Below, piece by piece: positions 1-9,528 of a stretch of DNA of 64,000 nt. Made by a program: the position numbers and the translations under genes. The DNA is from an uncultured Pelagibacteraceae bacterium (GTDB lineage: Bacteria; Pseudomonadota; Alphaproteobacteria; Pelagibacterales; Pelagibacteraceae), in contig CACEDG010000003.1 of assembly GCA_902558225.1 (NCBI GenBank), positions 1 to 64,000 on the forward strand. Reading direction: 5' to 3'. Each line of letters opens with the position of its first letter. Position 1 is the first letter of the stretch. The notes under the pieces are model-generated. The model worked only from the letters and a program-made list of their open reading frames with translations. It was not told the DNA's origin and made no database searches.

Positions 1-10
1 ACAAGAATAA

Positions 11-562
11 ATGTATAAAGAAAATTTTTTAAGTAAAATAAAATATTTACCTGAGACTACAAAACAGTTTGGTGGCTTGATATTAATAATTCTAATTATA
101 TCATTATCTTTTTTTGTTTTAAATTTAAAGTTTGGTGGCGGTGATGAACTTGTAAGAAAAATGAAATTAGAAGAAGAGAGAATTGCTAAAGAAAAGAAAT
201 TAAGTGAATTAATTTCTAAATTGCCCTCAGGAATATTGGTAACTTTTGACGGCACAGATCACTTCAGGTTAACAGACGAAGTTTATGAGCAAGTTTGTAA
301 AGCTACAAAGTTAATTCCACAACGTGCAATTATGGGGGCAAACTTTCTAAATTTTAGAGCACATGAAATTTACACAATTAATGGTAACAAAATAGATGAA
401 ACTTTTGTTAGATGGGATGAGGAGAAAAATAAGTGTTTTGCAGGCTTTACAGTGAGTGGAAATAACGTTGGAGTTGACGAGTCAATTACTGTCAGTGGTG
501 AAGCATTAAGTTTTCTAAGTACCGGAATAGACACAAGGGTTTATTATATTAAAAATTTTTAA
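11..562 (+). CDS. Hypothetical membrane-anchored protein (one N-terminal TM segment)
   Basis: Intact ORF; hydrophobic stretch LILIILIISLSFFVLNL; no family recognised. Confidence 0.6.
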   Translation: MYKENFLSKIKYLPETTKQFGGLILIILIISLSFFVLNLKFGGGDELVRKMKLEEERIAKEKKLSELISKLPSGILVTFDGTDHFRLTDEVYEQVCKATKLIPQRAIMGANFLNFRAHEIYTINGNKIDETFVRWDEEKNKCFAGFTVSGNNVGVDESITVSGEALSFLSTGIDTRVYYIKNF

Positions 563-625
563 GGGGAAAGTAACAATATTATGGATTTAATTTTATCCTA
601 ATTTCATATAACTTAATTGGAATTT

Positions 626-1654
626 ATGTCTGAGCCAGTAATCAAATGTGAAAACGTATATAAAATTTTTGGAGCAAATGCTCAGAAGATGCTTCAAGAC
701 TCAAACGGAAATGTTGATGCAAAAATATTTCAAGAAAATGGCTGTATAGTTGGAGTAAACAATGCTTCTTTTGAAGTTTCAAAAGGAGAGATGTTAGTTG
801 TTATGGGTTTATCTGGTTCAGGTAAATCAACTTTATTAAGATGTATCTCTAGATTAACTGATGCAACAGGAGGCAAAATATTTATTGAGGGTCAGAACTT
901 GTTACAATTAAATAATAAAGATCTAATAGATCTTAGAAGAAATAAAATGGGAATGGTTTTTCAAAGCTTCGCTTTACTCCCACATAAAACTGTTGTTGAA
1001 AATATAGCTTTCCCACTTCAGATTAAAGGAGTCAAAACTGAAGATAGTATCAGTAAAGCAATGGATATGGTTAAACTAGTTGGTCTTGATGGTAGAGAAA
1101 ATTATTTTCCCAGAGAACTTTCAGGAGGACAACAACAAAGAGTCGGTATAGCAAGATCTCTAGCAGTTGAGCCTGATATTTGGTTTTTAGATGAGCCTTT
1201 TTCAGCTTTAGATCCATTAATTAGAAAAGAGATGCAAGATGAGTTCTTGCGACTTCAAGAAAAATTACAAAAAACAATTATGTTTATTACACATGATTTT
1301 GATGAAGCTTTAAAACTTGCTGACCGTATTGCAATTATGAAAGATGGAATAATTGAACAGTTAGATACACCAGCTAATATTGTTTTAAATCCAGCGACAG
1401 AATATGTCAGAAAGTTCACTGAAGAAGTGCCAAGAGAAAAAGTTTTACTAATTGAAGATGTTATGGAGACTTCACAAGAAAATCTTGGTAATTTAAAAGT
1501 CTCAAAGGATGAAATCATTGAGAATGTTGCTGAAAAAATTCTTACGCAAGAAAAAGCTGTTGCAGTGATAGATGAAGATAATAAAATCATAGGTTCTATT
1601 AACCCATCTAAGATAATTAATACTGTATTCGGAGGAAGAAAAAATAATAATTAA
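626..1654 (+). CDS. Glycine betaine/proline/TMAO-type ABC transporter ATP-binding protein (ProV/TmoV-like)
   Basis: Walker A GLSGSGKST, signature LSGGQQQR, Walker B DIWFLDEP, C-terminal CBS-like tail; ATG at 626 preferred to the TTG at 617 used in the track. Confidence 0.9.
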   Translation: MSEPVIKCENVYKIFGANAQKMLQDSNGNVDAKIFQENGCIVGVNNASFEVSKGEMLVVMGLSGSGKSTLLRCISRLTDATGGKIFIEGQNLLQLNNKDLIDLRRNKMGMVFQSFALLPHKTVVENIAFPLQIKGVKTEDSISKAMDMVKLVGLDGRENYFPRELSGGQQQRVGIARSLAVEPDIWFLDEPFSALDPLIRKEMQDEFLRLQEKLQKTIMFITHDFDEALKLADRIAIMKDGIIEQLDTPANIVLNPATEYVRKFTEEVPREKVLLIEDVMETSQENLGNLKVSKDEIIENVAEKILTQEKAVAVIDEDNKIIGSINPSKIINTVFGGRKNNN

Positions 1655-1657
1655 ATT

Positions 1658-3811
1658 ATGGAACTTTTTAAGAAATATCCAAAAACTTTTCAGTGGTTAT
1701 TTTTATTAATTGTATTCTTTGCTCTTTGCTTTGCGATCGAGGTACCTGAGACATATAAATTTATCAGAGGCCAAGCAGAATTCGTCAAAGATCCCAATCA
1801 AAGTAGCTATGTATTTTTAGGTAAAGAGGTAAGATATTACGCTTTTGATGTTTTTTGGAGATTACCTCCATTGCTTGGATGGTTGCCCATTTGGATTAAT
1901 GACTCATTATTTTTCTTAATGAACGAGTGGATGCCAATAGAAGTTTGGAATGAAGATACTCAAGAATTTAAAAGTCGTCCTATAGTTTTACAAATTAGTA
2001 GAAATCTGACTGCCTTCATGACTTTTTTAATAGAATTAATTAGAGAAATCTTACTGGGAGGTTTAGAGACAATTGTTGCCTTTACTAGTTGGGATTGGAT
2101 AGATAAAAACCCATGGGCTGAATTACCAGGATTGCCGTGGACTATTGTTGCAGCAGGCGCAGCATTACTTTCGTATAAGCTTAGCGGCAAAGGTCTAGCT
2201 TTATTTGCAGGTTTAACTATGGTTTACATTTCTGTATTTGGTCAATGGAAGCCTTCAATGCAAACTCTTTCATTTATATTAGTTGCTGCTCCATTATCAT
2301 TTATTTTTGGTTTAGGATTAGGGATAGCAGCTTTTAAAAGTAAACGTGTAGAAAAAGCTTTATATCCAATATTACTTGTAATGCAAACAATGCCACAATA
2401 CGCTGTATTGGTTCCAGCATTAGTTCTTTTTGGAGTAGGTGACCATGCCGCTGTAATTATTACTATGGTTGTAGCAATACCACCGATGATATTATTAACT
2501 CTTTTAGGTCTAAGAGCAGTACCTCCAGAAGTTATTGAAGCAGGAAGAATGAGTGGATGTAATAATTTTCAATTAATGTTTAAAGTATTAATTCCAACTG
2601 CTAGGAGAGATATTTTAATAGGAGTTAATCAAGTCATCATGGTGTGTTTTTCAATGGCAGTTATCTCAGCATTTATTGGAGCAAAAGGTTTAGGGTTTAA
2701 TTTATTGTTAGCTCTGAACCAATTAAATATTGGACTAGCTTTAGAGGCAGGCTTATGTATCAGTTTAATTGCAATTCTTTTAGATAAAATGTCTTTAGCT
2801 TGGGCAAATAAACAAACAGATTATTTTGGTAATCTTACCTTCTATCAAAGAAACAAAAATCTTTTATTTTTTGGAGTTATATTTGTTATTGGAATAATAT
2901 TAGCTTACATTGGGACTTTTTTATTCAAAGATACTTTCAATTATTTATTTGAAATTCCCCATAACAAAGGAATATCAACTGCTGATTTTTGGAATAAAGG
3001 AGTAGATTGGATTTTTGAAACTTTCTTTGTTTATATTAAAGCGTTCAATACATGGTTGATACAAGATGTGCTTCAGCCAATGCGAGCATTATATTTAAGA
3101 ATGCCTGCAATCGCTACGATAGTTTTAGTTGTTGGTGCAGGATATTTAATTGGTGGCTTACGTTCAGCATTAGTGGTGTGTGCTTTAACACTTTTTATTG
3201 CATTAAGCCCTTGGTGGGATAGAGCTTTAGTAACAGCATATATGGCAACTTTTGGAGTTATTGTTTCTTGTATCATTGGATTTACAGTAGGAACTTTGTG
3301 TTTCCAAAATAAACATTCAGCAAACTTTATGCTGGGTGTTTGTGATATTTTTCAAACGTTCCCATCTTTTGTGTATTTAATTCCAGTAATGATGTTATTT
3401 GGTATTACAGATACATCTGTACTTATCGCAGTCATAGTTTATGCAACGATACCTGCTACAAGATATACAATCGAAGGATTAAGAAGTGTTCCAGCTGGTC
3501 TACATGATGCAGCAACTATGTCTGGTGTAAATAAATTTCAAAGATTGACTAAAATTGAATTTCCTTTGGCGTTCCCACATATGATGCTTGGTATAAATCA
3601 AACAATTGTTTTTGCTTTATTCATGGTAATTATCGGGGCATTTATTGGAACAGAAGATTTAGGACAATATATATTAAAAGCATTATCAGATAAAAAAGGC
3701 GCTGGTATTGGATTAACGCTTGGTATCTGTGTAGCTTTCATAGCTTTAATTTTTGATAATTTAATTAGAGCCTATGTCCAAAAAAGAAAAAAACATTTAG
3801 GTATTGATTAA
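1658..3811 (+). CDS. Double-length ABC transporter permease of the ProW/TmoW type (two fused permease domains)
   Basis: 717 aa; two copies of a binding-protein-dependent permease core, each with an EAGRMSG / DAATMSG-type EAA loop. Confidence 0.88.
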   Translation: MELFKKYPKTFQWLFLLIVFFALCFAIEVPETYKFIRGQAEFVKDPNQSSYVFLGKEVRYYAFDVFWRLPPLLGWLPIWINDSLFFLMNEWMPIEVWNEDTQEFKSRPIVLQISRNLTAFMTFLIELIREILLGGLETIVAFTSWDWIDKNPWAELPGLPWTIVAAGAALLSYKLSGKGLALFAGLTMVYISVFGQWKPSMQTLSFILVAAPLSFIFGLGLGIAAFKSKRVEKALYPILLVMQTMPQYAVLVPALVLFGVGDHAAVIITMVVAIPPMILLTLLGLRAVPPEVIEAGRMSGCNNFQLMFKVLIPTARRDILIGVNQVIMVCFSMAVISAFIGAKGLGFNLLLALNQLNIGLALEAGLCISLIAILLDKMSLAWANKQTDYFGNLTFYQRNKNLLFFGVIFVIGIILAYIGTFLFKDTFNYLFEIPHNKGISTADFWNKGVDWIFETFFVYIKAFNTWLIQDVLQPMRALYLRMPAIATIVLVVGAGYLIGGLRSALVVCALTLFIALSPWWDRALVTAYMATFGVIVSCIIGFTVGTLCFQNKHSANFMLGVCDIFQTFPSFVYLIPVMMLFGITDTSVLIAVIVYATIPATRYTIEGLRSVPAGLHDAATMSGVNKFQRLTKIEFPLAFPHMMLGINQTIVFALFMVIIGAFIGTEDLGQYILKALSDKKGAGIGLTLGICVAFIALIFDNLIRAYVQKRKKHLGID

Positions 3812-3818
3812 CCTTAGA

Positions 3819-5150
3819 TTATTTGTCTAAAAAAGTTTTTGAAGAGTCATCCATAGCAGTTGCCCATGGCGTATGATGAATAGGAGCTACAGAACCAGTT
3901 ACAGGAGATGAAAAAGATTTATCTCTATATGTTGAAATATCTTCAACTTTATGGTGTTCCCACTCTTTAAAGTGTTTTCTTATTAACTCAAAATCAATTT
4001 TTGGATAATTGGACATTTCATAAAGCTCTTTTGTATACTCAGTTTGAAAATCAATCATTTGATCGGGGTTTTCTAGCTTTTCTTCCATTACAACCCATTT
4101 ATTAATATCTTTTTCAATTTCTTCATTATTAGGTATTTTGATTTTATTCATAATTACATCTCTTGCGTACCAAGCTTGGCAATCAAACATATTAAATGTA
4201 TGGAATTGATCTTGCATGCCAAGATATAAAAGTTTGTGATTATCTTGCCAAACCACTCCTTTATATAATTTTGGTGGATATAGTCGGTTTCTAGTTTTTA
4301 ATTGTAAATTTTCTTCTAAAAATGGAAAATGATGAAGGTAACCAGTGCATAGAATTATAACGTCAGCCTCTTGTTCAGTGCCATCTTTAAAGATTGCTTT
4401 TTTTCCCTCTAATCTATCAAGATAATGAACCTCTTTCATTCCATCAGGCCATTTAAATCCCATCGGGTTATGTCGATAACCAATGGTAACACTTTTAGCT
4501 CCGTATTTATTACATTGAAGTGCGATGTCTTCTGCTGAATAACTACTACCTAGTACTATTACATTTTTATTTCTAAATTCTTCTGCATCTCTAAAGTCAT
4601 GAGAATGCATTATTCTTCCAGGAAATATATCCATTCCTTTGTATTCTGGAATAAATGGAACTGAAAAGTGACCTGTTGATACAACAACAAAATCAAAATT
4701 ATCTTTTAATACTTTATTGTTAATTTTATCTTGATAACTAAGCTCAAATTTGTCATTTTTAAAAATAGTATTAATAACTCTAGTATTAAATTTTATCTTT
4801 TTTTTTAAATTCCCTTTGCTTACTCTTCCAACAATATAATCATATAAAACTTCTCTAGGTGGGAAAGATGGTATTGGCTTTCCAAAGTGCTCATCAAAGG
4901 GATAATCTGCAAACTCTAAACACTCCTTTGGTCCATTTGACCAAAGATATCTATACATGCTGTTAGGTACAGAGTCTCCGTATTGATCAGATCCTGTTCG
5001 CCAACTGTAATTCCACAAACCTCCCCAATTATCTTGTTTTTCAAAACAAACAACCTCAGGGATTTTTTCACCATTTTTTTCTGCTAATTCAAAAGACCGT
5101 AACATTGATAGTCCACAAGGCCCTGCACCAATAATTGCTACTTTTGTCAT
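3819..5150 (-). CDS. tmm: Flavin-containing monooxygenase, likely trimethylamine monooxygenase
   Basis: GAGPCG FAD motif, second nucleotide motif GSSYSAED, CTGYLHHFPFL; overall resembles SAR11/Roseobacter Tmm. Confidence 0.85.
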   Translation of the reverse strand: MTKVAIIGAGPCGLSMLRSFELAEKNGEKIPEVVCFEKQDNWGGLWNYSWRTGSDQYGDSVPNSMYRYLWSNGPKECLEFADYPFDEHFGKPIPSFPPREVLYDYIVGRVSKGNLKKKIKFNTRVINTIFKNDKFELSYQDKINNKVLKDNFDFVVVSTGHFSVPFIPEYKGMDIFPGRIMHSHDFRDAEEFRNKNVIVLGSSYSAEDIALQCNKYGAKSVTIGYRHNPMGFKWPDGMKEVHYLDRLEGKKAIFKDGTEQEADVIILCTGYLHHFPFLEENLQLKTRNRLYPPKLYKGVVWQDNHKLLYLGMQDQFHTFNMFDCQAWYARDVIMNKIKIPNNEEIEKDINKWVVMEEKLENPDQMIDFQTEYTKELYEMSNYPKIDFELIRKHFKEWEHHKVEDISTYRDKSFSSPVTGSVAPIHHTPWATAMDDSSKTFLDK

Positions 5151-5227
5151 TTATCTACTAAATTAAATAATTAATTATGTATTTTACTAACAAAATGATG
5201 ACAATTACAATAAAATAATCATTTGTT

Positions 5228-6190
5228 ATGAAAAATATTTTAGTTATCGGCGGAGGCGCAATGGGCTCTGCATTTACAATCCCAAGTTTAGAAAATAAAA
5301 ACAATGTGACAATTACTGAACCTTATAGCAAAAGATTCATTAAAGACTTATCCTCAAAAAAAAAATTTCATTCTGCTCTTAAGATAAAATTACCAAAACA
5401 ATTAAGATTTAGAAAATTTTCTAAAAATTTATTAAAAGAAAATTTTGACCTTATAGTAATAGCCTTAAGTCTTCCAGGTATTGACTTTATTGGCAAAGAA
5501 TTAAAAGATTTAAAAGTTAAAACTCCAATTTTGGTTTTGACTAAAGGATTAAAATTTGAAAAAAAAAAGGATAAGGTTTTAACAATTTCAGATCAACTTC
5601 AAAAAAACTATAATTTAAAAAATATTTCAGTCCTAAAAGGGCCTTGTTTGGCAAAGGAATTGGCCAGAAAAAATCAAACTAGTGTAATTATAGCAAATAA
5701 GAATATTAAGATTGCAAAATCTATTGGAAGAAAAATTTCTACAAAATATTATTTAACAGAATATTCTAAAGATGTAGTTGGAGTAGAAGTGTGTTCAGCA
5801 ATAAAGAATATATATTCAATGATAATTGGAGCTGGTCAAAGCCTTAATTCATCATCAAATTTATTTCAAAAAGCAATTCTTGAAATGAGATACTTAAACA
5901 AATATTTCAAAGGTAAAGATGAAACAATCTTAGGGCTTGCCGGGGTGGGTGACTTATATGTTAGTGCCGCAGGTGGAAGAAACAGTAAGATGGGTAGTTT
6001 TTTAGGAAAAGGATTTACATTTAAAACTGCAAAAAAAAGATTTATGCCAAAAGAAACTGTTGAAGGTGAAGAACTTGCAAAAGAAATTGCACCATTTATT
6101 TTAAAAAAAATTGATAAAAAGAAAATTCCGTTAATGATTAATTTACTTAAAACAATTAAAGAGAATAAAAAACTTAAGATAAAAGTTTAA
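5228..6190 (+). CDS. gpsA: NAD-dependent glycerol-3-phosphate dehydrogenase family protein
   Basis: N-terminal GGGAMGSA Rossmann motif, [22 protein letters not shown]. Confidence 0.7.
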   Translation: MKNILVIGGGAMGSAFTIPSLENKNNVTITEPYSKRFIKDLSSKKKFHSALKIKLPKQLRFRKFSKNLLKENFDLIVIALSLPGIDFIGKELKDLKVKTPILVLTKGLKFEKKKDKVLTISDQLQKNYNLKNISVLKGPCLAKELARKNQTSVIIANKNIKIAKSIGRKISTKYYLTEYSKDVVGVEVCSAIKNIYSMIIGAGQSLNSSSNLFQKAILEMRYLNKYFKGKDETILGLAGVGDLYVSAAGGRNSKMGSFLGKGFTFKTAKKRFMPKETVEGEELAKEIAPFILKKIDKKKIPLMINLLKTIKENKKLKIKV

Positions 6191-7872
6191 AATAGACCCT
6201 CTATATCACCATCTTTATTAAGCTTAATGGAGTCAGCCGCAGGCACCCTTGGAAGTCCTGGCATTGTCATGATTGCTCCACAGACAACAACAATAAATTC
6301 TGCACCTGATGAAAGTCTAATTTCTCTAATTGGCAAAGAATGACCTGTCGGAGCACCTTTTAGACTAGGATCTGTTGAAAAACTATATTGAGTTTTCGCA
6401 ACACATATAGGTAATTCACCATACCCAGCTTCTTCAAAGTTTTTTAATTGATCTCTTATTTTTGTATCTGCGATAACCTCATCTGCTCTGTAAATCTCTT
6501 TTGCTATAGTTTCTATCTTTTTGAAAAGGGGAGTTTTACTTTCATATAAAAATTTAAATTTAGCTTCATTCTTTTCACATAAATCTGTTACATGTTTAGC
6601 TAAATCTTTTGTTCCCTCACCACCATCAGCCCAATGCTTACAAATACTAGCATTTACTTTTAGCTTTTTACAGAACTCAACTAAAGCATTTACCTCTTTA
6701 TCTGTGTCTTTTATAAAGTGATTTATGGCTACGGCCACTGGTAAACCAAATTTTTTTACGTTTTCAATATGTCTTTCAAGGTTTATCAATCCTTTCTTAA
6801 GTGCATCAACATTTTCATTTTTTAAATCATCTTTTGCAACACCACCATGCATCTTTAAAGCTCTTATAGTTGCAACTATAACAACACAACTCGGTTTTAA
6901 ATTTGATTTCCTACATTTAATGTCTAAAAATTTTTCTGCTCCTAAATCTGCACCAAAACCTGCTTCAGTTACAACATAGTCAGCAAGTTTTAATCCAGCT
7001 TTAGTTGCAATTACTGAATTACATCCATGTGCAATATTTGCGAATGGTCCACCATGAATTATTGCAGGATTATTTTCTAATGTTTGTGTAATATTAGGTC
7101 TGATTGCTTCTTTGAGTAAGACAGTCATTGGCCCATGAGCATTTAAATCTTTTGCATAAATTGGTTTTTTTTCTCGAGTATATGCTACTGTAATATTTCC
7201 AATCCTATTTTCTAAATCCTCAAGATTATTAGCAAGGCAAAAGATAGCCATTATCTCAGATGCAACCGTAATATCAAAACCATCTTCTCTTGGAAAACCA
7301 TTAGCAACACCACCAAGATTAATATTTATTGATCTTAAAGCTCTGTCGTTCATATCCATAACTCTTTTCCAAACAATTCTTCTGACATCTATATTTAATT
7401 TATTCCCCCAGTAGATATGATTATCAATTAAAGCAGATAAAAGATTATGTGCTGATGTTATTGCGTGAAAATCTCCTGTAAAATGAAGATTAATTTGTTC
7501 CATCGGGACTACTTGAGCATACCCTCCTCCTGCAGCACCACCTTTCATTCCAAAGGATGGACCTAAACTTGGTTCTCTTAAGCATACAATAGATTTTTTT
7601 CCAATTTTATTTAGTCCATCGTTTAATCCTACGGAAGTGGTTGTTTTACCTTCCCCGGCAGGAGTTGGAGTTATCGCCGTGACTAAAATTAATTTACCGT
7701 CTGGCTTATCTTTTAATGTATCTAAGTATTCCAAGTTTATTTTTGCAATATGTCTGCCCATCGGGCTAAAAGCTGAACTTTCGTCTGGAACATTTACTTT
7801 CGCTAAGATTTCCTTTATGGGAAGCATTTTTGCTTCACGAGCAATTTGAATATCTGATTTTATGTCGCTCAT
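6187..7872 (-). CDS. fhs: Formate--tetrahydrofolate ligase
   Basis: [57 protein letters not shown]. Confidence 0.97.
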   Translation of the reverse strand: MSDIKSDIQIAREAKMLPIKEILAKVNVPDESSAFSPMGRHIAKINLEYLDTLKDKPDGKLILVTAITPTPAGEGKTTTSVGLNDGLNKIGKKSIVCLREPSLGPSFGMKGGAAGGGYAQVVPMEQINLHFTGDFHAITSAHNLLSALIDNHIYWGNKLNIDVRRIVWKRVMDMNDRALRSININLGGVANGFPREDGFDITVASEIMAIFCLANNLEDLENRIGNITVAYTREKKPIYAKDLNAHGPMTVLLKEAIRPNITQTLENNPAIIHGGPFANIAHGCNSVIATKAGLKLADYVVTEAGFGADLGAEKFLDIKCRKSNLKPSCVVIVATIRALKMHGGVAKDDLKNENVDALKKGLINLERHIENVKKFGLPVAVAINHFIKDTDKEVNALVEFCKKLKVNASICKHWADGGEGTKDLAKHVTDLCEKNEAKFKFLYESKTPLFKKIETIAKEIYRADEVIADTKIRDQLKNFEEAGYGELPICVAKTQYSFSTDPSLKGAPTGHSLPIREIRLSSGAEFIVVVCGAIMTMPGLPRVPAADSIKLNKDGDIEGLF

Positions 7873-7998
7873 TGAATTTTATAAAAAATAATAAAAAACT
7901 GGTCGATTAGTATCTCTTTTTAAAGCCTTTGGAAATATCTAAAAATTATATATAAAAAAAATATGAACTATTTATACTCATTATTATAAAATTTACTT

Positions 7999-9255
7999 AT
8001 GCAAAAATATTCAGTTTTTAGTCTTGTTAAAAATGCCCTATCAAATCACGAAAATTGGGACTTAGCTTGGAAAGATCCAACTCCCAAGAAAGAGTATGAT
8101 GTTGTTATTATAGGTGGTGGTGGACATGGTTTAGCAACCGCATATTATCTAGCTAAAGAACACAATATTACTAATGTTGCTATAATTGAAAAAGGTTGGA
8201 TTGGTGGAGGTAATGTTGGTCGAAACACTACGATAATTAGATCAAATTATATGCATGATGACAATGCATTATTTAGCGAATTTGGAATGGATCTTTGGAG
8301 AAGAATGAGCCAAGATTTGAATTACAATGTGATGTTTTCTCCAAGAGGAATAATTAATCTTGCTCACTCAGATGCACAAATGAATACTTATGCTCGAAGA
8401 GGAAATTCAATGAGATTAAACGGTATCGATGCAGTTCTCTTAAATAGGGAAGAAGTGAGGGAGATTATTCCTATGGCTGATTTTTCTGACAATGTACGAT
8501 TTCCAATTTTTGGTGGATTAATGCAGCCTAGTGCGGGAACAGCTAGACACGATGCTGTAGCTTGGGGCTATGCACGTCAGGCAGATGATATGGGTGTAGA
8601 CATAATTCAAAATTGTGAAGTAATTGGATTTGATGTGTCTGCAGGAAAAATTAATGGAGTGAGAACTTCTCGTGGGGACATTAAAGCAAAAAAAATTGGA
8701 TTATGTGTTGCAGGTAGTACAAATATTTTAGCGGAAAAACTTAATATGACATTACCAATTGAGACTCATCTATTACAAGCATGTGTATCTGAGCCAGTGA
8801 AACCAGTTTTAGATAAAGTAGTTACCTTTGGTGCAGGACATTTTTATATCAGCCAGTCTGATAAAGGAGAAATGGTAATGGGTGGTGATCTTGATGGCTA
8901 CAATAGTTATGCACAAAGAGGCAATCTTCCAACACTTCAACATGTTCTAACGGAAGGAATAGCAATGATGCCTTTCTTGAGTAAATTAAAAATGCTTAGG
9001 ACTTGGGGAGGAATAATGGACATGTCTATGGATGGTTCTCCTATAATTGATAAAACTCACATTGAAGGTTTGTATTTAAATTGTGGTTGGTGTTATGGTG
9101 GATTTAAAGCAACACCTGCATCTGGCTGGACATTTGCACACACAATCGCACAAGATAGAGTTCATGAATTAAATGCAGGCTATAGTTTAAATAGATTTAA
9201 CACTGGTCACTTACTTGACGAAAAGGGACTTGGCACAAAAACTTGGATTTCATAA
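7999..9255 (+). CDS. soxB: Sarcosine oxidase beta subunit
   Basis: FAD-dependent oxidoreductase (DAO family), followed by D, A and G subunits in canonical order. Confidence 0.95.
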   Translation: MQKYSVFSLVKNALSNHENWDLAWKDPTPKKEYDVVIIGGGGHGLATAYYLAKEHNITNVAIIEKGWIGGGNVGRNTTIIRSNYMHDDNALFSEFGMDLWRRMSQDLNYNVMFSPRGIINLAHSDAQMNTYARRGNSMRLNGIDAVLLNREEVREIIPMADFSDNVRFPIFGGLMQPSAGTARHDAVAWGYARQADDMGVDIIQNCEVIGFDVSAGKINGVRTSRGDIKAKKIGLCVAGSTNILAEKLNMTLPIETHLLQACVSEPVKPVLDKVVTFGAGHFYISQSDKGEMVMGGDLDGYNSYAQRGNLPTLQHVLTEGIAMMPFLSKLKMLRTWGGIMDMSMDGSPIIDKTHIEGLYLNCGWCYGGFKATPASGWTFAHTIAQDRVHELNAGYSLNRFNTGHLLDEKGLGTKTWIS

Positions 9256-9528
9256 ATGCTTTATATAAAATGTCCACACTGTGGAATGAGATCACAGAAT
9301 GAATTTTCATATGGTGGTGATGCAACTATAAAACGACCAGAATTAGGAAAAGAAATATCTGATCAAGATTGGGATAATTTTGTTTACAATAGAAAAAGCT
9401 TAAGAGGGAAACATTGGGAACTTTGGCAACATATATCAGGTTGTAGACAATGGATAAAAGTTGAAAGAGACACTGCTACTCACGAAATTTTCAATACTCT
9501 TAAAGCAAATGAAGAAATTTCATTATGA
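9256..9528 (+). CDS. soxD: Sarcosine oxidase delta subunit
   Basis: Small protein starting MLYIKCPHCGMRSQNEFSYGGDA, between soxB and soxA. Confidence 0.95.
   Translation: MLYIKCPHCGMRSQNEFSYGGDATIKRPELGKEISDQDWDNFVYNRKSLRGKHWELWQHISGCRQWIKVERDTATHEIFNTLKANEEISL

Noticed and set aside
617-625. TTG start for the ProV-like gene
   Set aside because: ATG at 626 gives the normal N-terminus MSEPVIKCENVYKIFG
1255-1590. Antisense ORFs of 60-110 aa (for example 1255-1590, 28268-28597, 37341-37673)
   Set aside because: They lie inside strong CDSs and have compositions expected from antisense reading of AT-rich genes
1658-3811. Assembly duplication creating the double permease
   Set aside because: The two halves are clearly diverged in sequence, so this is an old fusion
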